A stretch of DNA of 64,000 nt from Acidobacteriota bacterium (GCA_029776225.1 JAKOTR010000040.1:1-64000), one strand, 5' to 3'. Positions 10,271 to 19,224 are shown, counted from the first letter of the stretch. Program-made: numbers and translations. Notes: a model not told the origin generated them from the letters alone.

Positions 10271-11152
10271 ATGAACGGAGTTATTGTTGTCGATAAGCCG
10301 GAGGGCTGGACTTCTCACGACGCTGTGAACAAGATCCGGCGGCTTGTGGGAATTCGCCGGGTGGGACATCTCGGTACGCTGGACCCGATCGCCACCGGCG
10401 TCCTCCCGCTGGTGGTCGGCTCCGCCACGCGCCTCGCGCAGTTCTACACGCGCAGCGACAAGGTGTACGATGCCGTCATCCGGTTCGGGTACTCCACGGA
10501 TACCTACGACCGGGAAGGCACGCCGACCTCCCCCATCACCGAACCTGTCATCACCCGGGAGAAACTGGAGCCGCTGCTGAATCGCTTCCGCGGGCCGATC
10601 CAACAGTTGCCGCCCCCGATCTCGGCCAAGAAGGTCGGCGGCGTGCCGGCTTACCGGCTGGCGCGCAAGAATGTCCCGGTCGAGCTGAAGCCCGTCGACG
10701 TCACCATCCATTCGCTCGAGCTGATCGAATGCAACGGCCCGGAAGCGCGCATCGTCGTACACTGCTCGGCGGGAACCTACCTGCGCGCGATGGCGCACGA
10801 CCTCGGCCAGTTGCTTGGCTGCGGCGCTTTTCTGAAAGACCTCAAGCGCACGCGCTCGGGCGAGTTCACCATCGAGCAGGCGCGCACGATTGAGCAGCTC
10901 GAAGAACTCGCGCGCGAAGAGCGGATGATCGAGGCGTTCATCCCAGCGGCCGACCTGTTGCCCGAGTTCCCCTCGGAGTTCGTCGATTCCACGACCGCGG
11001 CCTTTATCCGGCAGGGGAGGGATTTCCGCGTTTCACCGTTCCGGGTGCGCCCCGGCGCGCGTTTCGTCAAGGCGATCGGCGACAACGGCCAGTTGATCGC
11101 CATCGGAGAGGCCAAGCTGCCGAATCTCTACCATCCGATGCTGGTTTTGTAG
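10271..11152 (+). CDS. truB: tRNA pseudouridine(55) synthase TruB
   Basis: It isomerises U55 in the T-loop of tRNAs to pseudouridine. The 293-aa protein begins MNGVIVVDKPEGWTSHD and carries the catalytic motif GHLGTLDPIATGVLP, with the nucleophile Asp38. The C-terminal third is the PUA-like part. Length and start match the family. It runs convergently into glmU with an 11-bp gap and no obvious terminator between them. Confidence 0.97.
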   Translation: MNGVIVVDKPEGWTSHDAVNKIRRLVGIRRVGHLGTLDPIATGVLPLVVGSATRLAQFYTRSDKVYDAVIRFGYSTDTYDREGTPTSPITEPVITREKLEPLLNRFRGPIQQLPPPISAKKVGGVPAYRLARKNVPVELKPVDVTIHSLELIECNGPEARIVVHCSAGTYLRAMAHDLGQLLGCGAFLKDLKRTRSGEFTIEQARTIEQLEELAREERMIEAFIPAADLLPEFPSEFVDSTTAAFIRQGRDFRVSPFRVRPGARFVKAIGDNGQLIAIGEAKLPNLYHPMLVL

Positions 11153-11163
11153 CGCGCCGCGGC

Positions 11164-12555
11164 CTACGGCGTCTTGACCGCCTTGCGTTTCCGGGCCCAG
11201 TGCTCTTTGATCACTTGCCGCGCGCGGCCGAGGGCAAGGGCTTCCGCCGGCACATCTTCGGTGATCACCGACCCGGCCCCCACATAGCTGCCTTCGCCGA
11301 TCGTCACCGGCGCCACCAGCGTGGAGTTGCTCCCGATGAAAGCGCCGTCGCGGATCGCCGTCGGGTGCTTCGCCGCGCCGTCGTAATTGCAGGTGATCGT
11401 GCCTGCGCCCACGTTGACGCCCTCGCCGATTACGGCGTCGCCCAGGTAGGCCAAATGCTGCGATTTCGATTTCGCGCCCACCCGCGACTTCTTCACCTCG
11501 ACGAAATTCCCGATCTGCGCTCCGGCGCCGATGTGCGCGCCCATGCGCAGCCGGGCGTACGGTCCAACGCGCGCGCCCGTCTCCAGTTCCGAGGAATCCA
11601 CGAAAGTGAACGGGGCCACCTCGCAGCGGTCCGCCAGCCGGGAGTCGCGCACGATCGAGCACGCTCCAATGCGGCAGTCCTCGCCGATCACCGTGGCGCC
11701 GAGAATCCGCGCGAAGGGTTCGATGACCGTATCCATGCCGATTTGCACCTGCGCGTCGATGGTCACGGTTTCGGGCTTCTCGATGGTTACGCCCGCCAGC
11801 ATGAGCTCGCGCGTCTTGCGCTCGCGAAGGATGCGGTCCACCGCGGCGAGTTCGGCCCGCGTATTGATGCCGAGCACTTCGACGGGGTCGCTGAGAAGGA
11901 AAGGCCGCACGGCGTGGCCGTTGCGCCGCAGAATCTCCACGATATCGGTCAGGTAATACTCGCCCGCCGGGTTGTTGGTCCCGATTTCGCCAATGTGTTT
12001 CCAGAGCAGCTCGCTGCGGAAGCAATAGATGCCGGAGTTGATTTCACGCACCGCCAGCTCTTCCGGCGAGGCCGCCTTATGTTCCACGATGGCGCGGATG
12101 CAGCCGTTCTCGTCGCGCAGAACGCGGCCGTATCCCGTGGGGTCCTCCAGCATCGTGGTAATGACTGTTGCCGCCGCGCCGCTGCGCTGTTCCAGGTCGA
12201 TCAACTGCCGCAGCGTTTCCGCCGACAGAAGCGGACAATCGCCGTAGAGCACCACCAGGAATCCGGGAATGTTTTCCAGCCGTTCGCGGCACACCATTAC
12301 CGCATGGCCGGTTCCCCGCTGCTCCGCCTGCCTGATGAACTGAACGCCGCGCCCGTCCAGCGCCGTTTCCACCTGTTCGGCTTGATTGCCCACAACCACG
12401 AATACGCGGTCCGGCGGCGCCAGCGCCAGCGCGGTGGCGGCCACGTGTTCGATTAGCGGCATGCCTCCGGCCTGGTGCAGGACCTTCGCCCGCTTCGATC
12501 GCATGCGCGTGCCGAGCCCGGCCGCCAGAATGACAACTGTAATGGGAGTCTCCAT
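11164..12555 (-). CDS. glmU: Bifunctional UDP-GlcNAc pyrophosphorylase / GlcN-1-P acetyltransferase
   Basis: GlmU acetylates glucosamine-1-phosphate and then transfers UMP to give UDP-GlcNAc, the precursor of peptidoglycan and lipid A. The 463-aa protein has the nucleotidyltransferase domain first (VILAAGLGTRMRSKRAKVLH at residues 8-27, YGDCPLL near 106) and then the left-handed beta-helix with hexapeptide repeats. That half includes the acetyltransferase segments SQHLAYLGDA and CNYDG. Length is normal. It lies 23 bp downstream of yvcK on the same strand and is probably co-transcribed with it. Confidence 0.97.
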   Translation of the reverse strand: METPITVVILAAGLGTRMRSKRAKVLHQAGGMPLIEHVAATALALAPPDRVFVVVGNQAEQVETALDGRGVQFIRQAEQRGTGHAVMVCRERLENIPGFLVVLYGDCPLLSAETLRQLIDLEQRSGAAATVITTMLEDPTGYGRVLRDENGCIRAIVEHKAASPEELAVREINSGIYCFRSELLWKHIGEIGTNNPAGEYYLTDIVEILRRNGHAVRPFLLSDPVEVLGINTRAELAAVDRILRERKTRELMLAGVTIEKPETVTIDAQVQIGMDTVIEPFARILGATVIGEDCRIGACSIVRDSRLADRCEVAPFTFVDSSELETGARVGPYARLRMGAHIGAGAQIGNFVEVKKSRVGAKSKSQHLAYLGDAVIGEGVNVGAGTITCNYDGAAKHPTAIRDGAFIGSNSTLVAPVTIGEGSYVGAGSVITEDVPAEALALGRARQVIKEHWARKRKAVKTP

Positions 12556-12578
12556 AATCCGATGCAGTCAAAATAATC

Positions 12579-13655
12579 TCAAATAGCTTCTGCCGCGATC
12601 TGCGGGAGAGCGGTCCGGCGCCTGCGGCCCTCGCGGGCCAGTTCCAGCGCCACCGCGGCCACGGCTTCCGGGGAATGCCTCACCTTCTCGCCTTCCTGCA
12701 GCAGGTCGCGCCCGATAACGGTCACCCCCAGCTCGCGCAAGCGCTCCAGGTCGTTTTCCACGGGGCGGGCATGCTGCGCGGCGTATTTCTTCAGCATCTC
12801 CTCGCTAATCGGGCGCGTGTTGACGATGGCGTAGTCGATCAGCTTCACGCCGGCGTGTTCGTAGATCGCCGCGACATGGTCGGCTGCGGTCAAGCCGATG
12901 GTTTCGCGCGGCTGCCACATCAGGTTGACGAAGTACGCTTTCACCGCCCGCGACTTCGCGATCGCCTCGGGAATGCCGTCCACCAGCAGGTTCGGCACCA
13001 CGCTGGTGAACAGCGAGCCCGGCCCCAGCGTGATCACGTCGGCGGCCGCGATCGCTTCGAGCGTCTCCGGCAGCGGGCTGCATTTTTCGGTAAGCGTTAC
13101 CGTGCGGATGCGCGACCGGCTCCGGCTGATTCGCGTTTCGCCGCGCACCGTGGTGCCGTCCTCCAATTGCGCTTCCAGCGCCACGTTGGCGGCCGTCGAC
13201 GGGTAGATCCGGCCGGCAATGGCGAGGACTTCGGAAGAGACCCGCACCGCCTGCGCGAAATCGCCCGTGATATGGGAAAGCGCCGTGAGAAACAGGTTGC
13301 CGAAGCTGTGCCCCCTGAGCCCGCGGCCGCTCGCAAAGCGATACTGAAAGAGACGCGAGAGCAGCGCTTCGTCCTCCGACAACGCCACCATGCAGTTGCG
13401 AATATCGCCCGGGGGAAGCACTTTGAATTCGCGGCGGAGCCGTCCGGAACTCCCGCCGTCGTCGGTGACCGTGACGACGGCTGCGATATCCACGAGCGGC
13501 CCGCGCGTATACGCGGCGCCCGTACGCAGGTATGAATAGGGTTTCAAGCCGTGTAGCAGGGCTGACAGCCCCGTTCCCCCGCCGATGGCTACTACCCGTA
13601 ACGGTGTGTCCCGTTGTTCGGGCATCAGTGGCGCAGCGCTCTTTTCAATGGCCAT
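12579..13655 (-). CDS. yvcK: YvcK/GlmR-type UDP-sugar-binding regulator (CofD-like)
   Basis: The 358-aa protein has the family hallmarks IGGGTGLSALLHGLK near residue 25, VTVTDDGGSSGRLRRE near 62, and GPGSLFTSVVPNLL near 215. YvcK (GlmR) proteins of Firmicutes and Actinobacteria bind UDP-GlcNAc and control flux into cell-wall precursors. The fold is shared with the F420 enzyme CofD, but the operon with glmU favours the cell-wall role here. I see no RapZ, WhiA or HPr gene nearby, unlike the common Gram-positive context. Confidence 0.92.
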   Translation of the reverse strand: MAIEKSAAPLMPEQRDTPLRVVAIGGGTGLSALLHGLKPYSYLRTGAAYTRGPLVDIAAVVTVTDDGGSSGRLRREFKVLPPGDIRNCMVALSEDEALLSRLFQYRFASGRGLRGHSFGNLFLTALSHITGDFAQAVRVSSEVLAIAGRIYPSTAANVALEAQLEDGTTVRGETRISRSRSRIRTVTLTEKCSPLPETLEAIAAADVITLGPGSLFTSVVPNLLVDGIPEAIAKSRAVKAYFVNLMWQPRETIGLTAADHVAAIYEHAGVKLIDYAIVNTRPISEEMLKKYAAQHARPVENDLERLRELGVTVIGRDLLQEGEKVRHSPEAVAAVALELAREGRRRRTALPQIAAEAI

Positions 13656-13767
13656 CCTATGCTTTGAGTCCGTTCTACAACCCCGCCCTCTCTCAATCCA
13701 CTACGAATAAGTGTAACCGTATTCGAGGTGCTGCGGGGTGTGCGGGGCGCCGGCCCGCGGGGGCGGA

Positions 13768-14391
13768 CTACTTGGAATCCGAATAGATGAGTTCGTTAAG
13801 CGGCGACTGCGGGCCGATTTCGGCGAAATCCGGATCGTTTTTCGCGGTGATGCGGTTTTGAGGCTGCAGTTCGATCGCCCGTTTCAAATTTACATAAGCG
13901 CCCTGCAAATCTCCGCTCAGGCCGCGGCAGAGCGCGAGCGCGTAGAAGAGGTGGTCGGCATCCGGAGTCTGCGCCAGCGCCAGCAGGAGGTGCCGTTCGG
14001 CCTGCTCGAAACGGCGCTCGTTCATCAACGCCACGGCGTAATCGTAATGCTCGTCGGGCGTGCGCAGCGACATCTCGGGACGCGTCAGCCGCTTTTCGCA
14101 CATTTTCGCGTGCAGCCTCGCCGAGTGGGCCATCTCGGGAATGGGGCCCATGGCGGCGCGCTCGAACATGGACTTCGCGGTAGCGAAATCTCCGCTGTTG
14201 AACGCGCGTATGGCCTGCTCGTACAACTCGCGATGGGATTCCGGGGTCTCCGGCGGCCCCGCTTCGGGCGCTGCCGGTGCAGCCGCCCCACCGCGCGGCT
14301 CCAGCTCCCGAACGAGCTGGCTCGATCCCTGAGCGGGGCGGTTAGCCGATTTTCTCGTGGTCACGCTCTTCTGCTTGGGCACCGAAACCAT
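13768..14391 (-). CDS. TPR-containing protein, function unknown
   Basis: The 207-aa protein has a basic, low-complexity N-terminus (about 55 residues, Pro/Ala-rich) followed by tetratricopeptide-like helical pairs: YEQAIRAFNSGDFATAKSMFERA, then YDYAVALMNERRFEQAERHLLLAL, then a DGDLQGAYVNLKRAIEL-type unit. No signal peptide or membrane segment is evident, so it is probably a cytoplasmic scaffold. It lies 112 bp downstream of the divergent-looking yvcK start region and has its own promoter space (14392-14543). Confidence 0.75.
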   Translation of the reverse strand: MVSVPKQKSVTTRKSANRPAQGSSQLVRELEPRGGAAAPAAPEAGPPETPESHRELYEQAIRAFNSGDFATAKSMFERAAMGPIPEMAHSARLHAKMCEKRLTRPEMSLRTPDEHYDYAVALMNERRFEQAERHLLLALAQTPDADHLFYALALCRGLSGDLQGAYVNLKRAIELQPQNRITAKNDPDFAEIGPQSPLNELIYSDSK

Positions 14392-14543
14392 AAATTCGCT
14401 GCAAAACGGTTCTTATCAGATACTCAGTTTTTTTGCAACCCGGCACATTTTTCGAGTCAATGCAGGAGAATGAGAATCCTGCCCGGGCCACACCCCTCTT
14501 TCCGCGATTCCTTTTTCGTGGCGCGGTGAGACCTACGTGGGAC

Positions 14544-14693
14544 TTACGCTATCTGGTCCTCGTCATCGTAGGCCGGCACGGACTCCAGATCCTCTGCCTC
14601 GAGGATCTGCCGGCAGTCCAGGCAGCGGACGTAATCGACACCATCACGGCGCGCGATTACCTCCGTTCTTGGGTGCGTGCAGATGGGTTCCAT
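14544..14693 (-). CDS. Small zinc-ribbon-like protein
   Basis: I start at the internal methionine (MEPICTHPRTEV), giving 49 aa; the frame is open to 14750, but the first 19 residues look non-conserved. A C-x-H...C-x-x-C arrangement (CTHPR, RCLDCRQ) followed by an acidic tail (YDDEDQ) suggests a single zinc knuckle. Small proteins like this are common hypotheticals in Acidobacteria; the role is unknown. Evidence is motif and codon pattern only. Confidence 0.6.
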   Translation of the reverse strand: MEPICTHPRTEVIARRDGVDYVRCLDCRQILEAEDLESVPAYDDEDQIA

Positions 14694-14893
14694 AAAGGCA
14701 AACTTAACCCCTATTTTATTCGAGACACCTCTTGTGTCAAGTCCCCGCACTTCCGTGTTCTCAAGCAGTTAAACGCCTTCAGTTGGATACAATCGAATCG
14801 ATGAGCGATGGGTGCGCCACATGCCGGGTGCGCACGAATCAAGGCGCGATTTCCCGAATTCCGGCCATCCCGCTTTCATAGCGTGCGCGGCTA

Positions 14894-16012
14894 ATGCCAT
14901 TCAACGAACCCGAAATTATCGAAGCAGCCGCGGACCTCGACCGCAGCCTCGAAAACGTACCCGACCGTCCCGCAGTCTTTCAGATCTGGCCCCGCGAAGG
15001 GCAGCCGTATCTGGCCCGCACCAGCGTCCTGCGGCGGCGGCTGAAGCGCCTGCTCGGAGAACGCGCCGGCGCCAGCCGCATCCTGAACCTGAGGGCTGTC
15101 GCGTCGCGCGTCGAGTACTGGCTGACCGGATCGAGGCTCGAAACGCACCTGCTGTTCTACCATCTCGCGGCGCGGCATTTTCCCGACACCTACCTGAAGC
15201 TGCTCAAGCTCCGGATGCCGCACTACGTCAAGGTGATCCTGTCGAATCCGTTTCCTCGCACTCAGGTCACCGCGCGCCTTGGCGGCAATTCCCTCTACTT
15301 CGGTCCCTTTCGCACGCGCGCTTCGGCCGAGCAGTTTGAGAGCCAGACGCTCGATTTCTTTCAGGTGCGGCGCTGCCAGGAAGATCTCCATCCGCGGCCG
15401 GACCATCCCGGCTGCATTTACGGCGAGATGAACATGTGCCTGCGCCCCTGCCAGCAGGCCGTGAGTCCCGAGGAATACCAGAGCGAAGTGGACCGCCTCG
15501 TTCAGTTTCTTCTGACGGACGGACGCTCGCTCACCGAGCCGCTGGCCGCCTCCCGCGACCGCCTCAGCGAGGAACTGGACTTCGAAGCCGCCGCGCGGCA
15601 GCACAAGCGGCTGGAAAAGATCCAGCAGGTGCTCCGGCTGCGCGACGAACTCGTGAGCGAAATCGGCCGCCTGCACGGCGTGGCGGTGACGGCGTCGGCC
15701 GCGCCGGGCGCGGTGGAGTTGTGGTTCGTCGCGGGCGGATGCTGGCAGCCCCCGGTGCGTTTCGGGTTCGAAGTCGTCGAGGGGAAAACGGTATCGATGG
15801 ATCACAGGCTGCGCAAGATCGTGGCGAACCTGCAGATCGAAAAACTCTCGGTCCGCGAGCGGCAGGAGCACCTGGCGCTGCTCGCGCGCTGGTATTACTC
15901 AAGCTGGCGCGACGGGGAGTGGCTGGCGTTCGATGATTTCGACCGCGTGCCCTACCGCCGCCTCGTGCGCGCCATTTCGCGCGTTGCCACGTCGGCCCCG
16001 GTCTCTCCTTAA
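14894..16012 (+). CDS. UvrC-like protein: degenerate GIY-YIG domain plus UVR motif, no RNase H-like half
   Basis: The 372-aa protein aligns with the N-terminal half of excinuclease UvrC. Residues about 20-55 correspond to the GIY-YIG nuclease, then come YFGPFRTRASAEQF near 136 and the cysteine-rich CIYGEMNMCLRPCQQ near 175. A UVR-type helix pair (LDFEAAARQHKRLEKI) lies near 230. The nuclease signature is altered: P-G-V-Y is PAVF and YVGKA is YLART, losing both glycines. The UvrC C-terminal RNase H-like nuclease and HhH tail are absent. It may retain DNA or UvrB binding without normal incision. The start was chosen at MPFNEPEI; no better start lies downstream. Confidence 0.8.
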   Translation: MPFNEPEIIEAAADLDRSLENVPDRPAVFQIWPREGQPYLARTSVLRRRLKRLLGERAGASRILNLRAVASRVEYWLTGSRLETHLLFYHLAARHFPDTYLKLLKLRMPHYVKVILSNPFPRTQVTARLGGNSLYFGPFRTRASAEQFESQTLDFFQVRRCQEDLHPRPDHPGCIYGEMNMCLRPCQQAVSPEEYQSEVDRLVQFLLTDGRSLTEPLAASRDRLSEELDFEAAARQHKRLEKIQQVLRLRDELVSEIGRLHGVAVTASAAPGAVELWFVAGGCWQPPVRFGFEVVEGKTVSMDHRLRKIVANLQIEKLSVRERQEHLALLARWYYSSWRDGEWLAFDDFDRVPYRRLVRAISRVATSAPVSP

Positions 16013-16053
16013 GAACTCTGAAACCAATTTCAGCCCGCGGCGTCTGATCGAGC

Positions 16054-16386
16054 ATGCGGCTGAGATTCGGATTTTCGGTCCTCCTTGCGGCGCTGCTGCT
16101 GAGCGGCTGCGGTGTTACACGAGTCGGCAGGATTCTCGATGAGCCCCACCGTTTCCATAACCGCACCGTCCGCGTCGAGGGCAAGGTAAACCGCTCCTAC
16201 GGCGCCGTGATCGCCGGCGTCTATCAGTTGGACGACGGCAGCGGCAGCATCTACGTCATCTCGAATCGCGGCGTGCCGCGCACGGGAGCGTCAGTGAGGG
16301 TAAAGGGCCGCGTCATGAACGGAATCACCATCGGCTCCCGTTCGTTCGGCACCGCCATTCAGGAGGAGAGCCACCGCGTTCGCTGA
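16054..16386 (+). CDS. Small predicted lipoprotein with OB-fold-like domain
   Basis: The 110-aa product has a signal peptide ending in a lipobox (LLLSGC, Cys20), so it is probably anchored in a membrane facing the periplasm. The mature part (HNRTVRVEGKVNRSYG...YQLDDGSGSIYVISN...GASVRVKGRVMN) has the strand pattern of a small OB fold like that of nucleic-acid- or ligand-binding YgiW/BOF proteins. Its function is unknown. It lies 41 bp after the UvrC-like gene and 34 bp before the AKR-like gene. Confidence 0.75.
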   Translation: MRLRFGFSVLLAALLLSGCGVTRVGRILDEPHRFHNRTVRVEGKVNRSYGAVIAGVYQLDDGSGSIYVISNRGVPRTGASVRVKGRVMNGITIGSRSFGTAIQEESHRVR

Positions 16387-16420
16387 CCGGCAGTGACTTC
16401 AACGTGATAATCTGGCCCGC

Positions 16421-17245
16421 ATGCCGGCCCCTTCCGGATTTCTCAACACGCGTCTGGGCGCTACCGGTATGCCGGTCTTTCGCCTGGGTCTGTCCGCCAC
16501 CTACCGCCCGGGCGAGCACGCCGTGCGCGCTGCGCTGGATCAGGGAGTGAATTACCTGTTCTGCTTCGCGATCGACACGCAGATGTCCGCGGTGATTCGC
16601 AGCTTGAACGCGGACCGCCGTGAGCGCGTCGTCGTCGCTACCGGCGGCTACAACTGGATTTTCTGGCGCACCAACCTGAGGAAGTCGCTCGAAAACGCCC
16701 TGAGGCGCCTGAGGACCGGCTACATCGACGTTTTTCATTACCTGGGGATCATGAATCCCGGCCATTTCCCTCCGCGCGTACAGGACGAACTGATGCAACT
16801 GAAAGCGGAGGGCAGGATCCGGGCAACCGCGGTTTCGTGTCACGACCGGACTTTCGCAGGCGAACTCGCCCAACGGGGCGCCGTGGACGTGCTGATGATC
16901 CGTTACAACGCCGTGCACCCAGGCGCCGAGCGGGACATCTTCCCGTACGTCTCCGCGCACGGCACTGGCGTGGTCAGCTACACGGCGACGCGCTGGGGAC
17001 GGCTGCTCACCCGCCCCAGGGGCTGGCCGCGAAATCAACCCATCGCTGCGCCGGGCCAGTGTTACCGGTTCGCGCTTTCGAATCCCAACGTGCACGTCGT
17101 GCTGATGGCGCCGGCCAGCGAGAAACAGTTGCTGGAAAACCTTCGCGAAGCGCAGCGCGGCCCGCTGCCGGAAGACGAGATGGCGTTCATGCGCCGCTTC
17201 GGGGCCTTTGTTCACGGCCGCGCTGGCTGGTTCATGGGCCGCTGA
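16421..17245 (+). CDS. Aldo/keto-reductase-fold protein lacking the catalytic tetrad
   Basis: The 274-aa protein follows the AKR barrel order: N-terminal NTRLGATGMPVFRLGL, the strand GVNYLFCF where active enzymes have GINFFDTA, VVVATGGY where they have ATKVG, and GYIDVFHYL where they have YIDLxxLH. Thus the catalytic Asp is Phe47, the Lys is Gly75, the His is Leu108, and no Tyr sits at the expected place near residues 50-53. The C-terminal NAD(P)-binding part (SNPNVHVVLMAPASEKQLLENL) is kept. It may bind a ligand or cofactor without classical reductase activity. Family call is firm; loss of activity is inferred. Confidence 0.8.
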   Translation: MPAPSGFLNTRLGATGMPVFRLGLSATYRPGEHAVRAALDQGVNYLFCFAIDTQMSAVIRSLNADRRERVVVATGGYNWIFWRTNLRKSLENALRRLRTGYIDVFHYLGIMNPGHFPPRVQDELMQLKAEGRIRATAVSCHDRTFAGELAQRGAVDVLMIRYNAVHPGAERDIFPYVSAHGTGVVSYTATRWGRLLTRPRGWPRNQPIAAPGQCYRFALSNPNVHVVLMAPASEKQLLENLREAQRGPLPEDEMAFMRRFGAFVHGRAGWFMGR

Positions 17246-17510
17246 GCGGCGGGCCTGGACTGCCCGCCTGGGTGATGCTCTGTAGGGTCTTCTCCTGCAG
17301 CTGCACGATACGCCGTGATCTGCTCGGGCGTCGCGAGTGCCGTCTATTCGTGCCCGCTCAGGCGGCTTTTTCGGGCAGGAAAACCGGCCGGGACTATGCT
17401 CCACCGCATTGCAGTAAAGGAACTTTCCTTGACTACCCCCTCACCGCCCCTGTTGTGTTGCAATGGAGATAACAGGTCCTCTGGGACCGACTATCAGAGG
17501 AGGCTAAACA

Positions 17511-18005
17511 ATGTGTGACTACTCACTGCATGCCGTCCCCAACCGATTGGCCGTCGAAGGGGAGCAGCTCGTCACCTACCGCTTTCCAACAAGTTCCATC
17601 GGCCTGGCATCGCCGTTGGACCTGGAAAACGCGACCCGCGCGCGGGAACAGTGTTCGGGGGTGAAGCGTTCCTGGTGGGCAACGCTGAAGAACTGGTTGA
17701 ACCCGCCGCCGCTGAGGAACGAGAAGATTCCGGCCGTATGCATACCGCCGGGCGCGCGGCTGAGGATGCACGGGGTTCCGCAAGATTTGCAGAAAGAACT
17801 GGGGGTGGGAGCGGTTGAAGAGGTGGTGTTTGTCGAGCTGAGCGCATCCGCGTACAGATACCGCGATGGGGTTCGGTTCAAGAACGGCCGGGAAATCCTG
17901 CTGCAATACCTGGACGAGGGACTGCGCATGGACGTGCTCTCGCTGGCATCCGCCGACACCCCGGCTGCGCCGGTGGCGGATGATCTGCGGGTAGAGGTGA
18001 TCTGA
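17511..18005 (+). CDS. Conserved hypothetical protein, MCDYSL family
   Basis: The 164-aa protein begins MCDYSLHAVPNRLAVEGEQLV, a widespread but uncharacterised N-terminus. The invariant Cys2 would become N-terminal after methionine removal. The rest contains WWATLKNWLNPPP and no motif I can assign. It has a textbook ribosome-binding site (AGAGGAGG at 17496-17503). A small hairpin (GGTCC-TCTG-GGACC, 17475-17488) lies 7 bp upstream of it in the presumed 5' leader. A stable hairpin follows the stop. The 265 bp before it (17246-17510) show no other gene. Confidence 0.75.
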   Translation: MCDYSLHAVPNRLAVEGEQLVTYRFPTSSIGLASPLDLENATRAREQCSGVKRSWWATLKNWLNPPPLRNEKIPAVCIPPGARLRMHGVPQDLQKELGVGAVEEVVFVELSASAYRYRDGVRFKNGREILLQYLDEGLRMDVLSLASADTPAAPVADDLRVEVI

Positions 18006-18018
18006 AGCTCACATACGT

Positions 18019-18046
18019 GGGGAACCCGGGTGCGCTCGGGTTCCCC
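18019..18046 (+). terminator. Hairpin after the MCDYSL gene, terminator-like
   Basis: A 10-bp stem (GGGGAACCCG with CGGGTTCCCC) with an 8-nt loop lies 13 bp after the stop. There is no clear T-run behind it, so it may stabilise the 3' end or act with Rho instead of being a classical intrinsic terminator. Confidence 0.55.
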
Positions 18047-18297
18047 GCATCTCCGTTTCCTCGGAGTAAGCCTCCTGCCTGAGCCGCACGCCAGACAAAG
18101 CATTCACGAACGGTAATTTACGTGGGAAAACCCCGGGTTGGCGGTGCGGCTGTCTTGCGGTTGCGGCATCCCCAATTTCTTAACCGCACCACCCGGGTTC
18201 AGTTGTTACAATTAGTAGCAAGTTCCTGGCGGACAAGGGAAATTCATTATTTCTATGCCGCCCATTGATTTTTTGTTTTGAACCCCGTGCGGCCTGT

Positions 18298-19224
18298 ATG
18301 GACCTCGATCAACTCCACACGTTTCTTGAAATCGTCCGGCTGAAAAGTTTTTCCAAGGCGGCTCAGACCTGCTACCGGACGCAGCCGGCTATCAGTGCGC
18401 AAATCCGGCAACTGGAGCAGGAGCTGAACACCCAGCTCTTTGACAGGTTCGGCAGCCGAATTTCCCTCACCACCGCAGGCAAGATCTTCTGCCAGTACGC
18501 GGAACAGATCCTCGAAGCCCGCCGCCGGGCACAGGACGCCATCAACGAACTCGAGCAAACGCCCCGGGGCGAACTCGTCATCGCCGCCAACGAGGCCACC
18601 TGCATCTATGTGCTGCCGCAGGTGTTCTCCGACTACCGGAAGCAGTTCCCGAATGTGCAACTGCTCGTGGAGCGGTCCTACAGTTCGCGCATCGTCGATG
18701 CCGTGCTGGAAAACGTGGCCGACTTCGGGATCACCCAGTTGCCGGTCCAGGAACGCAAGATCCAGGTGGTCAGGATTCACACCGACGAAATCAAGCTGGT
18801 GGTCCCCGGCGGGCACCCGCTAGCCGCGAAGCAGAGCGTGACCGCGGCCGACCTGGTGCCGTATCCCCTGTTGCTGCCCAAGTACGGCACCACGCGGGCA
18901 CGGCTGAACGAATGGCTTGAAATCGTAGAAGACGACCTGCAAATCTCGATGGAACTGGATTCCACCGAGATGGTGAAGCGGTTTGTCGAGGCGGGGCTTG
19001 GCATCTCCTTCCTGGCGGTCTCGAACTGCGCGGAGGAGGTCGCCGCCGGGCGGCTGGCCGCCATCTCGCTGGCCCCCGAGCCGATGATCAGGCGGCTCGG
19101 ACTGGTTTACCGCAAGGACAAGGCGCTCTCGAAGGCCGCGCTGGGCTTCATCGACGTGGTGCTGGCGCACGCCGAAAAGAGTGCGGAGCCGCCCCCGCGG
19201 CAAATGCGCCAGACGGTGCGATAG
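18298..19224 (+). CDS. LysR-family transcriptional regulator
   Basis: The 308-aa protein starts at MDLDQLHTFLEIV (the ATG at 18298 fits homologues better than the upstream in-frame codon at 18265). It has the N-terminal winged helix-turn-helix (KSFSKAAQTCYRTQPAISAQIRQLE) and a periplasmic-binding-protein-like effector domain from about residue 90 (GELVIAANEATCIYVLP). The effector is unknown. It is not divergent to an obvious target; 251 bp (18047-18297) lie upstream and may hold its own regulatory region. No gene in the next few kb looks like a conventional LysR target. Confidence 0.92.
   Translation: MDLDQLHTFLEIVRLKSFSKAAQTCYRTQPAISAQIRQLEQELNTQLFDRFGSRISLTTAGKIFCQYAEQILEARRRAQDAINELEQTPRGELVIAANEATCIYVLPQVFSDYRKQFPNVQLLVERSYSSRIVDAVLENVADFGITQLPVQERKIQVVRIHTDEIKLVVPGGHPLAAKQSVTAADLVPYPLLLPKYGTTRARLNEWLEIVEDDLQISMELDSTEMVKRFVEAGLGISFLAVSNCAEEVAAGRLAAISLAPEPMIRRLGLVYRKDKALSKAALGFIDVVLAHAEKSAEPPPRQMRQTVR

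Noticed and set aside
11164-12456. Plus-strand 418-codon frame over glmU
   Set aside because: Antisense shadow of a clear gene, with arginine/histidine-rich composition.
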